The notes under the pieces are model-generated. The model was not told where the DNA came from, ran no database searches, and saw only the letters and a program-made list of their open reading frames with translations. Positions 35,550 to 47,345 of a DNA stretch of 64,000 nucleotides are shown here, piece after piece. A program made the position numbers and the translations under genes. The number at the start of each line of letters is the position of its first letter. The first letter of the stretch is position 1. Source of the DNA: Mycoplasmopsis mustelae (GTDB lineage: Bacteria; Bacillota_I; Bacilli_A; Mycoplasmatales; Metamycoplasmataceae); assembly GCF_004365095.1 (NCBI RefSeq), contig NZ_SOCN01000001.1, positions 248,001-312,000 of the forward strand, in the 5' to 3' direction.

Positions 35550-36203
35550 TTAACTTTTGTTTTGATGCTCATCAATTATCTCTGTAATTGCATTAATAAA
35601 ATCTTTTGGTTTTGAAAATAAATCTAAACTTAGAATTTTATATTTAATATCATACTTATTTGCTAATGCTACAAACATTGTTTTATAGCTTTGATGTACT
35701 TGTTCAAAATATTCTAAATTAGCAAAAAAATGTTGTCTTTTTTTAATTTGACTATATTTTAAAATATTAGTTTTAATGTAATTAAAACTTGCATCTAAAA
35801 AAATTGCTAAATCAGGTTTATCCGCCAAATCAGCGATTGAGTCAAAAATTTCATCAAATGCTTTCAAGTATTTAGGTTTCTTTTGTCTTAATTTTACGGC
35901 TGTATAAATATAATTTTCAATACTAATTCTTTTTAAAAATAAAATTCCATCTAAATGATTAAATTTTTGTTTAAATTTTTGCTGTGCTTGATCAAAACGT
36001 TGTTGACAACTTTCTAATAAATATGATGAAAAAGCTATATTCGTATTTAACGAACCATTATATCTTCAATGTAAAAATTGTTTAATAACATCATCTTGTG
36101 GATACAAAATATCAACACCCATTGAATTTGGATAAATTTTAGTAAGTTTTTTGATAATGCTACTTTTACCACTTCCACTAATTCCACAAATTGCAATAAC
36201 CAT
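35550..36203 (-). CDS. Deoxynucleoside kinase family protein, motif-poor subunit
   Basis: 217 aa, related to the dAK/dGK-type kinases. The P-loop GISGSGKSS is intact. The other key motifs are changed relative to the upstream partner: the DRF/DRS pair is LKRIS (Asp to Lys), the NEYE segment bearing the presumed catalytic Glu is ILYPQ, and the lid RNRNVE is SQIKKRQ. It may bind nucleotide but be poorly active. The start overlaps the partner's stop (TAATG), so the two are translationally coupled. This recalls Lactobacillus heterodimeric deoxyadenosine/deoxyguanosine kinases. Its role here is inferred. Confidence 0.7.
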
Positions 36204-36868
36204 TATCTCGCCCTAACCTTATTTTTATCAAAGTTTTCAATTATTTCTATAGCTTTTTCAAAAACCTGTTTTTCTGTTAAATGATCAGTATCTATAATCG
36301 CATAATTCAAATTGTATTTGTGAACTTGTTGAATAAAAATTTCTTTATAAACCATATAAAGTTGAATAAAATAATTTTTATTTAATCCATAGTTCTTTAT
36401 TTCAACATTTCTATTACGTGCAAACAATCTTTTCTCAAATGTTTCAAAACTCATATCTAAATAAATTACTAAATCTGGCAAATCTTCAGGTTTAACTATT
36501 TGGTTAAAGAACCTTTGAAAACCATCTAAATAAACTTTGCCCTTTGCCACCAAATTCACTTGCGCAAATACAAAATGTTCCAAACTAAAGCGATCTAAAA
36601 TTATATGTTGTTTGACAAAATCACCTTGGTTACCTTTAAATTCGTCAAAAAGCTGTTCTAAACGAGTTGTGTGGTTTTCAACCATATATTCTTGCAATGC
36701 CATCGTCAAATTTGGTTTTTGCTCATATAGCCATTTTAAAAAAGTGTTAAAAATAACGTCATCATGTTCATATTCATTTAACACTCATGCGCTTTGATAA
36801 TGCTGCACTATTTTTTTAGAAAGTGTGCTTTTACCGCTCGAAATCATTCCGCTGATACCAATTACCAT
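36203..36868 (-). CDS. Deoxynucleoside kinase (deoxyadenosine/deoxyguanosine kinase type)
   Basis: 221 aa. The P-loop is GMISSGKST near the N-terminus, followed by VLNEYEHDD (presumed catalytic Glu), ILDRFSLEH (DRS-type motif) and lid arginines RNRNVE. It phosphorylates salvaged deoxynucleosides using NTP, vital in mycoplasmas without de novo synthesis. GAGG precedes ATG 36868. It is followed with a one-base overlap by a degenerate paralogue, and divergent to tdk across about 127 bases. Whether the substrate is dA, dG or both cannot be told. Confidence 0.85.
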
Positions 36869-36995
36869 TTTTACCTCATTTTTAATTGTTTTGAAAGTAT
36901 AACAAAATTTAATTAAAATTTTTGAAAATAATAAAATTTAATTTTTATTTCATAATTTTATAAAAAAAATATATCATTAAAAAACAAGGAGAAAA

Positions 36996-37574
36996 ATGAA
37001 TTTAAAAAGACCCGATGGAATACTAGAAGTAATTACAGGACCAATGTTCTCTGGAAAAACTGAAGAATTATTAAAAAGACTAAAAATCTTAGAAATTGCA
37101 GAAATTAAAACAATTGTATTTAAACCAAATATTGATACTCGTTTTGATAAAAATAAAATTGTAAGTCGTACTGGTGCAAAATATAAAGCCATTGTTATAA
37201 AAAAATCAACCGAAATCTTAGATCATTGAAATAATGAATATAAGGCCGTTGCAATCGATGAAACAAATTTTATGGATGATGGAATTTTTGATGTCATTGA
37301 TAAGCTTGTTTTAAATGGTGTGCGTGTGATTGTATCTGGTTTAGATATGGATTTTTTAAGGCGTCCTTTTGGTGTAATGCCAGGACTATTAGCAATTGCT
37401 GATGATATTAGCAAACTCAAAGCTGTTTGTTTGCAATGTAAAACCGATGCAGCTTTTTCATTCCGTAAAGATAAAAACCAAGAATTAAATATGGTTGGTG
37501 ATAGTGAATATGAAGCACGTTGCCGTAAATGTCATATTAATGGAGAAAAACAAAAACATCGTAAGAAAATATAA
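36996..37574 (+). CDS. tdk: Thymidine kinase
   Basis: 192 aa, type II thymidine kinase. The P-loop is GPMFSGKTEELL, AIDETNFM is the Walker-B-like segment with the catalytic Glu, and FGVMP lies in the substrate region. The zinc site has CLQC and CRKC. It makes dTMP from thymidine. AAGGAG is an excellent SD. It is divergent to the two deoxynucleoside kinases, making a small deoxynucleoside-salvage locus. A terminator follows at once. Confidence 0.96.
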
Positions 37575-37601
37575 AAAACTATCAATTATTGATAGTTTTT
37601 T
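37573..37601 (+). terminator. Terminator of tdk
   Basis: AAAAAACTATCAAT, one T, then its complement ending in T6. It overlaps the tdk stop by two bases. Confidence 0.8.
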
Positions 37602-37616
37602 TGATGCTTACACATA

Positions 37617-37693
37617 TGGCGCGCCCGGCAGGAGTCGAACCCGCAACCTTTAGGGCCGTAACCTAACACTCTGTCCAATTGAGCTACGGGCGC
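37617..37693 (-). tRNA. tRNA-Arg (anticodon ACG)
   Basis: Acceptor GCGCCCG/CGGGCGC, discriminator G, CCA encoded. The anticodon stem TTAGG/CCTAA holds loop TTACGGC, so the anticodon is ACG. It is the second tRNA in the window with A at position 34. Confidence 0.95.
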
Positions 37694-37704
37694 ATAAAAT
37701 GTTT

Positions 37705-37779
37705 TGGAGGCACTAACGGGATTCGAACCCGCACTCAAGGTTTTGCAGACCCATGCCTTGGCCATTTGGCTATAGTGCC
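37705..37779 (-). tRNA. tRNA-Cys (anticodon GCA)
   Basis: Acceptor GGCACTA/TAGTGCC, discriminator T, CCA encoded. The anticodon loop is CTGCAAA. The outer pair of the anticodon stem is weak. It lies 11 bases upstream of tRNA-Arg(ACG) on the same strand, so probably one transcript. Confidence 0.93.
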
Positions 37780-37971
37780 TATGTAAAAAGTGCTCTCTTA
37801 TTATAATAAATTCCTATAAAAATTAAAATATTTTTTGTTTCTTTTTTATTTTAAATTTTGTTTCTTCTTAGTCGAATAAATGTTTAAATATGTGGAAATT
37901 ACTTTTTGATTTTATAAGTTTTTTAAACCTATATTCAGTATCTCTTTAATAAAATTGTGGAATTTTTTGTG

Positions 37972-38032
<61 letters not shown>

Positions 38033-38088
38033 CATAAAAGTTTCATCTTAATTTTTGTCATTTCTTTAGTTTATAAAATCGGCTTTAT

Positions 38089-38094
38089 TATAAT
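38089..38094 (+). promoter_or_regulatory. Putative -10 element of the four-module lipoprotein gene
   Basis: A perfect TATAAT 51 bases before the ATG. No good -35 lies 16-18 bases upstream; TTGTCA (38055-38060) is too far. Its activity may depend on the T-tract region upstream. Confidence 0.45.
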
Positions 38095-38145
38095 TTAACA
38101 ACAAAACGATCCAAGAAAGGAAATTAGTTAAAAGCAACTATAATA

Positions 38146-40695
38146 ATGAAAAGTAAAAAATTAAAATGAAAAACAATCTTTGTTGGTATAACATTAGCAA
38201 CCGCACCCACAACAATCACTGTCAGTTGCACTAATAACAATAAATTAGAAACTAAAAATGACAAACCAAAAGAGCAAAAAAACAATAAAAATCCTATTGT
38301 TTCTCAACCTATACCAAAAACCGAACCTTTACAACTAGAAACAAAACAGCCAAATAAAGAAAATAAAGAAATTAATCAAACTAAAACCAACAACAAAAAA
38401 ACAGAGATACCTAATAAAGAGACTAACTCAGAAACAAATCCATCACCACAATTATCAACCGAAAAAGAAACTCAACCTGAACAATCACAAAAACTAACTG
38501 AAAATCAAATTGACTGAAGTAATGCATTAGTAAAAAAAGCAGGTGTTAGTGATCAGAAAATTTATGACAAAATACAAGAAAGAATTAAGAAAAAAGGTGT
38601 TTTTCCAGGATTACAAAGATACCGTAGTAAACCACAATTTATTGGAATTTTAAGTGGTGGCTATAAAGAAGATAACCAATTATTTGTAGCTAGAGATGGC
38701 TTAGATACTAAAAAGCTTACACCAGATGGTAATGAAGCAAGCGTTCATTTCACAAATTCCACATGAGACGAACAAACAAAAACCATAACTTTTATTTATA
38801 TGGTAGCTGGTTTATCTCAAAAATTTGAGCAAAAAATCATACTTAATAATTTAATAAAATCTAACAAAGAAAACGAAAATACAAATCCACAAACCACAAC
38901 AGGAAACACCGAAAACGGACCGGAGAAACCTAATACAGAGCAAACAATACCAAAAAACGAAAATGAATCAACTGATGCGTCCACACAAAACAACAATATT
39001 AACAAAAACACTGAAAGCAAAGAAAATCAAAATAATTCAAAAACTACCAAACAAACAAGTGACGAAAATCAACCAAATTCACAAGAAGCTAATATCACAG
39101 AAAAGCAACAACAATCAAGTCAGGTTGAAACAGTACTTAGGTTTAAAGCCAATGTAAACAATGAAATGGTTTTAAAAATGATACATGATGCAATAAAAAA
39201 GAAGGGTAGTTTTCCTGGTTTACAAAAATATAAAAAAGGTTTCATTGGTGTTGCAAGTATGGGAACAACTAATGAAAATCAACTATTTATGGTTAAAGAG
39301 AACATTAATATAAATCAATTAACTAATGATGGACAAGAAACAAATAATAACAATAAAATTTTTAACGAATCAACTTGAGATGAAGATACTAAAACTTTAA
39401 CATTTGTTTATATGATTGTTGGAAACACCAAAAAACACATTCAAAAATTTGTTCTATCAGATAACTCCAACATAACCTCTCAAACAAATAACAAAGATAC
39501 TGAACCTTCCGGTAGTGAAACAACCAACAATCAAACACTACACACTAAAGATGCAGAAATATCTGAATCTCAAACTCAACAACCTACTGCAAAAACAACC
39601 AACGAAGCGGATTCAACCCAAGAACAAAATGATCAGTCAGCAGAATCACCACAAAACAATCAAACAGCTTTAGTTTCATCAACTACACAAAAAGAGCAGT
39701 CTGATTCGAGCCAACAAACTCAAACAGATATAAACGAAAACGCTTTAATTAAAAAAGAAAACGTTACAGATCAAATGATTTATGAAAAGATTAAAGCAAA
39801 TCTCACTAAAAATAAAAATTCTACATTCTCAGGGTTACAAAGATATAAAAACGGTTTTATAGGTGTTGTAGGTCAAAACACAGGTAAAGACAATCAACTT
39901 TTTATAGCAAAGGACGGTCTCAACATTAATGATATTACAAGCGATGGAAAAGTTGCAAATGACAAAGGAAAGCAAGCAAATAATAAATTCACTGAATCTA
40001 CCTGAGACGAAAATACTAAAACCTTAACCTTCATTTATAAAGTTTTAGGTTCTGAAAAGAAATATACACAAAAATTTAAGTTATCAATCACCCCTGAAAC
40101 AAATAGTACAGATGTTTCACAAGATCAAAAATCATCAACTCAACCAAATACAACTCAAAATGATGAAAATACAACCACTTTAAACGATAGCGTTGTATCA
40201 ACAACCGAAAACACAAATCCTGCCGACTCAAATACAAAAGCAAGCGAAACAACACAAGATAGCATCGAATCAGTAACAACAGCAGAAAATTCACAAGTCC
40301 CTAATGACACACAAACAAGTGAATCGGATGCTGAATTAAGAACCGCTCCACTTCAAATAATTAATAACAAAACACATAGTGATATAATTTCAACTATTAA
40401 CAAAAACATTAAAAAGAAATCTAACAAAAACAAAACTTTCCCGGGCATGCAAAAATTTAATTTTAAAGGTACAAAATTTATTGGGGTTGCTACCGGTGGA
40501 ACAAGTGCACAAAACAGATTATTTGAAGTAAAGAATCCAGAATGATTTGATAAAATTATCTCAAAAGATCCTAGTAAATCACTCGTTTTTAGTGAATCAA
40601 CATTTGATAATAAAACCAAAATTCTATCTTTTGTTTATTATTTAAAAGATGAAAATTCACACACTAAATATACACAAGTTATAGATTTAAATTAA
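38146..40695 (+). CDS. Surface lipoprotein of four repeated modules
   Basis: 849 aa. The signal peptide has lipobox ITVSC. Four homologous modules of about 95 residues share a FPGLQRYK-like core, FIGV, NQLF and STWDExTKTLTFxY. The core Phe lies at residues 153, 356, 561 and 765, giving periods of 203, 205 and 204. Between modules lie linkers rich in Thr, Gln, Ser, Asn and Glu that differ in sequence but not in length. I do not recognise the module. The architecture suggests a size-variable surface antigen or adhesin. The ATG at 38146 lacks a close SD: AAAGGAAA is about 23 bases away. Confidence 0.8.
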
Positions 40696-40732
40696 AAAAC
40701 ACAACTCAAACAATTGTGTTTTTTAATTTAAA
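40686..40732. terminator. Bidirectional terminator between the lipoprotein and crr
   Basis: A perfect 19-bp stem (40686-40704 with 40714-40732) and a 9-base loop. It encloses the stop codons of both converging genes, with A and T runs on either side. Confidence 0.8.
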
Positions 40733-41262
40733 CAATTTAATTCAAAATTTGCAATTAAATTTGTTTGTTCTATCATTTCTCCGGTCTCACGAACTGGTGT
40801 AAATTCAATTTTTTTATAATGACTTTCTGGTAGAATAAAAACCAAAACATCACTGATATACCCAGATTTAGTGATTAAATCTATGTCTACTTCTAATAAT
40901 GGATCACCAACAGAAACTTTATCACCTTGAGAAACTAAAATATTTAATCCTTGTCCTTCTAATTTTACAGTATTAATTCCAAAATGAACTAAAACATGTG
41001 CTTTATTTTTCGTTTCTATACAAATTGCATGCTTACTAGGAAATACCAAAACCACTTCGCCCGATACTGGCGCCAAAACCTTTTGTAAACCAGAAGGAGT
41101 TTGAAATTCAACCCCAAAACCTACACCCAATGCACCTTGTGAAAAAGCCGGATCTTTAATATCAACCAAATTAATAAATTTACCCGAAATAGGACTAAAT
41201 AACTCATTTTTTATTTCTGGTTCTACATTTTTTTTACCAAATAATTTTGTGAAAAATCCCAT
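40723..41262 (-). CDS. crr: PTS glucose-type EIIA component
   Basis: 179 aa. An N-terminal KLFGKK segment is followed by the IIA-Glc fold: SPISGKFINL, GVGFGV, LAPVSGEVVLVFPSKHAICI (first active-site His) and VLVHFGINTV (phosphorylated His). It takes phosphate from HPr and gives it to IIB domains of sugar permeases. As a free-standing EIIA it may serve more than one permease. It starts 8 bases after the trigger-factor-like gene, so probably co-transcribed. Confidence 0.92.
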   Translation of the reverse strand: MGFFTKLFGKKNVEPEIKNELFSPISGKFINLVDIKDPAFSQGALGVGFGVEFQTPSGLQKVLAPVSGEVVLVFPSKHAICIETKNKAHVLVHFGINTVKLEGQGLNILVSQGDKVSVGDPLLEVDIDLITKSGYISDVLVFILPESHYKKIEFTPVRETGEMIEQTNLIANFELNCLN

Positions 41263-41270
41263 AATTTCCT

Positions 41271-42401
41271 TTATTTAAAGTTTAAGTATTTTTGAATTTT
41301 TTCAAATTCTTCTGGTTGATATTTAGCTAAATAAACTGCACCAACTTTTTGAAATAAAATTGCATCTGCTATTTTTTTTGTATCTATTTGATTTAACATT
41401 ACGGGATTAATTGAAAGTTGCACTCTCTGAACTTCTTCATTAAGTTCTTGTGAGCTAATGAATAAGTTAAATTTTAATGCTACTGCGTTTAATCAATAAA
41501 AATCTTCTAACGATTCGCGAACAATTTGTTCTTTATTACCCTCAAAATCTTTTGTAAAATTAAAACCTTTAATATCACTTTCTATTAAATCTTTAGGTAA
41601 CAAAAGTTTTGGATTGTGTTTTTTTAAATCTAATAAAACATTTACTCCATATTTAAATATTGAATTTACAACTACTTCTTCAGTTAGATTTTGGTGCATA
41701 AATTCACGTAGTTGTGCAATAGTTTGAACTTTTTCAATTCCTAAGTCAATGACATTTGCATCGGTAAGTTTTTCGTTTGTATAAAAAAATACTCCTAATA
41801 TTTTTATTTTTTTGGTATCTTGGTTAATTTCAAAGTCAAATTCAGCATCTAACTCTTTATTTAACAATGCTGCTTCTAAGGTTTTTGCATCTTTTGAATT
41901 TGCAATAAGTTCAAACTTTTGTTCGAGATTGGCTTTTACATCAGTTATCAATAAAACTACATGATCGTTCTCTTGAATTTTTCCTTCTTTACGATATTTT
42001 CTTAATTGATATTTTTGAATATAGTTTTCTATAAAGTCATTGATTCTTTCTTCGGAATCAGTAAGTTTAAATTCTTGTGGTTGAAAATCAAAATTAATTT
42101 TATCTAAAAACCCTTTTGGTAAATAATAAGTTTTCAAATCAAAAGATAAAGACTCTAGATTCATTTCCACGTTTTCAATAATTGGCATAAAATGCAATTC
42201 TCCCGAATCACGATTTTGCACGTTTTCTCTAAATAATTTTTCTCGTTCGAGTGTTACAACACCTCTTAGCGCAAAATCTAAAATATCTTTTTGAGTAACT
42301 TTTTTTTGTTTTTTTTCTTCATTTAAAAACTTTAAGGCCAAATTTTGATTATTAATTCATTGATTTTTTTGTACAACTATGCTTGTGATTTTAGATCTCA
42401 T
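41271..42401 (-). CDS. Trigger factor-related chaperone
   Basis: 376 aa with UGA Trp codons near both ends. The layout follows trigger factor. A central segment (KLTDSEERINDFIENYIQ, then NDHVVLLITDVK) resembles the start of its PPIase-like domain. The C-terminal helical part (LREFMHQNLTEEVVVNSI, LPKDLIESDIKGF) resembles its arms. The ribosome-docking GFRxGxxP motif at the N-terminus is missing, so ribosome binding is doubtful. GGAG precedes ATG 42401. It is divergent to ligA. Confidence 0.65.
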
Positions 42402-42479
42402 ATTAAGCTCCTTTAATATAAATTTTACTATAATCTATTATTTCAAATACGAGAATTTTAATTTATGTATAATTATAAA

Positions 42480-44492
42480 ATGCAACCAAAACTCAATGAA
42501 ATACAAAGACAGATCCAAGGACTTGTTAATAAATTAAATCAGTGAGATTGAGAATACCACCAACTAGGCAACCCTAGTGTTTCAGATCAAGTTTATGACA
42601 ATGAATATAAAACATTAGAAAGTCTCGAACAACAGTTTCCACAATTTATTTTACCTAATTCACCTACCCAAAAACTAGGTGAATGAAACTCAAATAAGTT
42701 TGCAAAAATCAGTCATAAAAAACCAATGTTATCGCTAAATAAAGCTTATAGCAAAGAAGATGTTTTTAAATTTTTAAATGATATTAAGCAAAAAGTAAAT
42801 ATTTCTGATTTAGCGTTTAATTTAGAACCTAAAATTGACGGTTTATCAATCGCACTAAAATATCAAAATGGAAAATTAATACAAGCCGTTACACGCGGAA
42901 ATGGTGTACAAGGTGATGATGTTACTGAAAATATTTTTCAAATTAATTTGCTACCTAAAAAAATTCCTTATTCAAAGGATATTGAAATACGTGGTGAAAT
43001 TTATTTATCTAAAACACGTTTCAAGCAACTTAATGAAAATTTAGAAAAATTAGGTAAAAAAGTTTTTGCTAACCCAAGAAACGCAACAGCCGGAACATTA
43101 AAATTATTAGACAAAAACATCGTTAAAGAACGCGGATTATCCATTCTTGCTTATGATATAGTAAATGCAAACGAACATCAATTTAATTACCAAAGCGAAA
43201 TTACACAAAAATTAAAAAATTGAGGTTTTCCAGTAAGTCCATATATGCATCATAGTAGCGATTTTAATGAAATTTGAAGATATGTACAAGACTTTAAAAA
43301 TTTAAAAAATGATTTTGAGTTTGAATGCGATGGGTTTGTTATTAAATTAAATAATCTACAATATTGAGATTTATTAGGGCACACATCTAAATTTCCTAAG
43401 TATGCTCTTGCTTTTAAATATGAAACCGAAGAAAAAATTGGAACCATCAAAGAAATAACAACAACAGTAGGTAGAACCGGAAAAATTACCTATGTAGCTA
43501 ATTTTGAAGAAAAATTAGAATTAAACCAAACCCTTGTTTCTAATGCTACTTTGCATAATTATGAATATATTTTAGATATGAATATTAATATTGGTGATAA
43601 AGTTTTAGTAATTAAATCAGGCGAAATCATTCCGAAGGTAATTGCATTAGTTAGAAAAAATTCTGAAAATGCATTTGCTAAAATTTCAAATTGTCCGGCA
43701 TGTGGTTCATTATTAATTGAAAAAGATGGACAAGTTGATCAATTTTGTATTAATGAAAATTGTAGTGAGCAACGTATACGTGCTTTAATTCATTTTTGTT
43801 CTAAACAATGTGCAAATATTGAAACCTTGGGTAATGAAATTGTGCGCTTTTTATATCAAAATAACTTTATTATTGATTTTGTTTCAATTTTTGAACTTAA
43901 ACAACATAAAGAAGCAATTACAAAGTTTAAATCATTTGGAAATACTAAAAAAAATAACGAATTTAAAAAAATTGATAATATTTTAAATTCTATCGAGAAA
44001 TCTAAGAATATCAAGTTAGCTAACGCTTTATTTGCAATTGGTATTGCAAATATCGGGCAAACTGTTGCGCAACTAATAGCACAAAAAATAACTAAATTAA
44101 GTGATCTAATAAACATTAATTTAGATATATTGTTAGAAATTAACACCATTGGTCCAATTATTGTTGAAAGTATAAAACAATTTATATCCAAAGAAAACAA
44201 TCGTATGCAATTAATTGCCTTAGATGGTATATTTAATTATCAAAGCGAAAGCAAAGGAAGTGATAAATTAGCAAATTTAGTATTTGTAATTACTGGTACC
44301 TTATCACAAAATCGCGATTGGTTTAAAAATGAAATTTTAAGAAGTGGTGGTAAAGTTTCAAGTAGTATTTCAAAAAATACCAATTACTTATTAGCTGGCG
44401 AAAATGCTGGTTCAAAGTTAGATAACGCTTTAAAGTTGGGTGTTAAAGTTATCAATGAGCAAGAATTTATGGATATATTAAAAGCAGCATAG
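42480..44492 (+). CDS. ligA: NAD-dependent DNA ligase
   Basis: 670 aa, the standard length. The N-terminal Ia domain (YDNEYKTLE) is followed by the nucleotidyltransferase motif EPKIDGLS with Lys118 as the adenylated residue. Then come RGEIYLSK, NPRNATAGTLKLLD, the OB fold, a zinc finger (Cys405, 408, 423, 428), helix-hairpin-helix segments and a C-terminal BRCT domain (VFVITGTLSQNRD). It seals nicks in replication and repair. There is no SD. TATAAT at 42468-42473 is only 6 bases before the ATG, so the mRNA may be leaderless. Confidence 0.96.
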
Positions 44493-44508
44493 TTGCTGCT
44501 TTTAATAT
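44475..44508. terminator. Bidirectional terminator between ligA and pepA
   Basis: A 15-bp perfect stem (44475-44489 with 44494-44508) with loop TAGT, which is close to the ligA stop codon. It serves converging ligA and pepA transcripts. Confidence 0.8.
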
Positions 44509-44510
44509 TA

Positions 44511-45884
<1,374 letters not shown>

Positions 45885-45957
45885 TTAAACTCCTTTCGCA
45901 TTTATTATATCAATTTCAAATTATTTTTGTAATTTTATCAACAAATCTAATTAAAAA

Positions 45958-45987
45958 CATCATTGTAGTGATAATACTACAATGATG
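45958..45987 (-). terminator. Terminator of protease/lipoprotein unit 1
   Basis: CATCATTGTAGT, six bases, then ACTACAATGATG, with a U-run following on the minus strand. It lies 17 bases past the lipoprotein stop. Unit 2 has no equivalent at this point. Confidence 0.75.
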
Positions 45988-46004
45988 TAATATAAATTTA
46001 TAAT

Positions 46005-47345
46005 TTATGCTTGTTTAGGTAACAAATCCTTATTTTTAACTAAAAAGTCATTTGCTTCTTTATAACTTAAAGAGCCTTGAAGTTTAATAACAGAATTTTT
46101 AGGAACTACCAGAACTTGGAACAGAACCTCATTTTCATTTACTTTTGGTGTATATTCATTCAATGAAAAATTATAATTAAAAACTCTGTCTGATATTGTA
46201 GCAATAGTTATATTATTATCTTTTTGCTCATATTTAACCATTTGATCTGGTGTGTTAAATGATAAATAAGTTTTATTAATAATCATTCTTTGAACTAAAA
46301 TTTTATTTTCTTTTAAAGTTGTTTCAATATCTCTATTCTCTATGTATTCTTGTTTAAAATACTTCCTAATTTTATCTGTGTCTATTTTTAGTGCATTATC
46401 ATTTGCAATTTTTTGTAGCGGTGTTAGTATGATTTTGTTAAAATCATCCATATTCTCTATTGACTCAATTTCAGTATTTATAGTTAAATTCTTTATAGAT
46501 TCATTATTTAATTTACCTAAAAAAGAAAATGGTTTAAATGTAACATTTTGATTTTGCTGAATTTTTTGAATTAACGTAAGTTTTTTATCAATTTCATATT
46601 CTTTGATGAAGTTGTCTAATTTATACTTAAATTCATTATATAAATCATTTAGTAATTTAATATTTTCTTTTTGACTTGTTTCAATAATTTTATATGTTTG
46701 TGTTTTTGGTATTAATATTACAGTAAAAACGTTTCTATTTGCTATTAACAATTTTGGTTCATCATAACCGAATTGATTATTAACATATTCTGGATTAATC
46801 TCAAGAATACTTATTTGATTTTCTTTTTTATTACTTGTATCTATAAGAAAGTAATTTAAAAAGGATGCTGAGTAAGCGTTGCTTGATTCGAACAATAAAA
46901 TATCATTTTGTGCAAGAATTTCTTCTATTGTTTGTCCTTTTAAAAAGTCAGATTCAAAGGTTTGTTTAATTTTTGCATCTGACATTGATTTTGGTAAATT
47001 AAAGTCCTTATATAATGTATTGATTTTATTTATGATAAATTCATTAAAATCACTAATAGATTTAATTCTTTTATTTGAGGTTCCATCTAAGAAATGAAAG
47101 TTTCTATATTCATTTACAAATTCTGAAAATTTAGGAAAAAATTGGTCAAAAATAATACTGTTATTTGTTGTTATATTTTGTTTTTCTTGTTTTAATCTAA
47201 TTAAATCACTAAAATATGCTGTTTTTCTTGGTAGTGAATTTATATAATTTGTTCCTGAATTTAGACACGACGAAACAATAGCAGTAGTACCAGATAAAAA
47301 TGATCCTAATAAAATAAATTTCATTTTTTTAGTCTTGAATAACAT
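46005..47345 (-). CDS. 446-aa lipoprotein partner of the S8 protease, copy 1
   Basis: The N-terminus KKMKFILLG followed by lipobox IVSSC gives a lipoprotein. The mature part is acidic, helical and Lys/Asn/Ile-rich, and ends KDLLPKQA. Two internal stretches look alike (each with FxKxxxENRDIE/KGQTIEE-like, then LxENKILxxE), hinting at a two-repeat structure. I recognise no family. It overlaps the end of the protease gene by 17 bases; alternatively it starts at the Met seven codons later, with no overlap. Neither start has a clear SD. It is probably a surface cofactor, substrate-binder or inhibitor of the protease. Confidence 0.75.
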   Translation of the reverse strand: MLFKTKKMKFILLGSFLSGTTAIVSSCLNSGTNYINSLPRKTAYFSDLIRLKQEKQNITTNNSIIFDQFFPKFSEFVNEYRNFHFLDGTSNKRIKSISDFNEFIINKINTLYKDFNLPKSMSDAKIKQTFESDFLKGQTIEEILAQNDILLFESSNAYSASFLNYFLIDTSNKKENQISILEINPEYVNNQFGYDEPKLLIANRNVFTVILIPKTQTYKIIETSQKENIKLLNDLYNEFKYKLDNFIKEYEIDKKLTLIQKIQQNQNVTFKPFSFLGKLNNESIKNLTINTEIESIENMDDFNKIILTPLQKIANDNALKIDTDKIRKYFKQEYIENRDIETTLKENKILVQRMIINKTYLSFNTPDQMVKYEQKDNNITIATISDRVFNYNFSLNEYTPKVNENEVLFQVLVVPKNSVIKLQGSLSYKEANDFLVKNKDLLPKQA

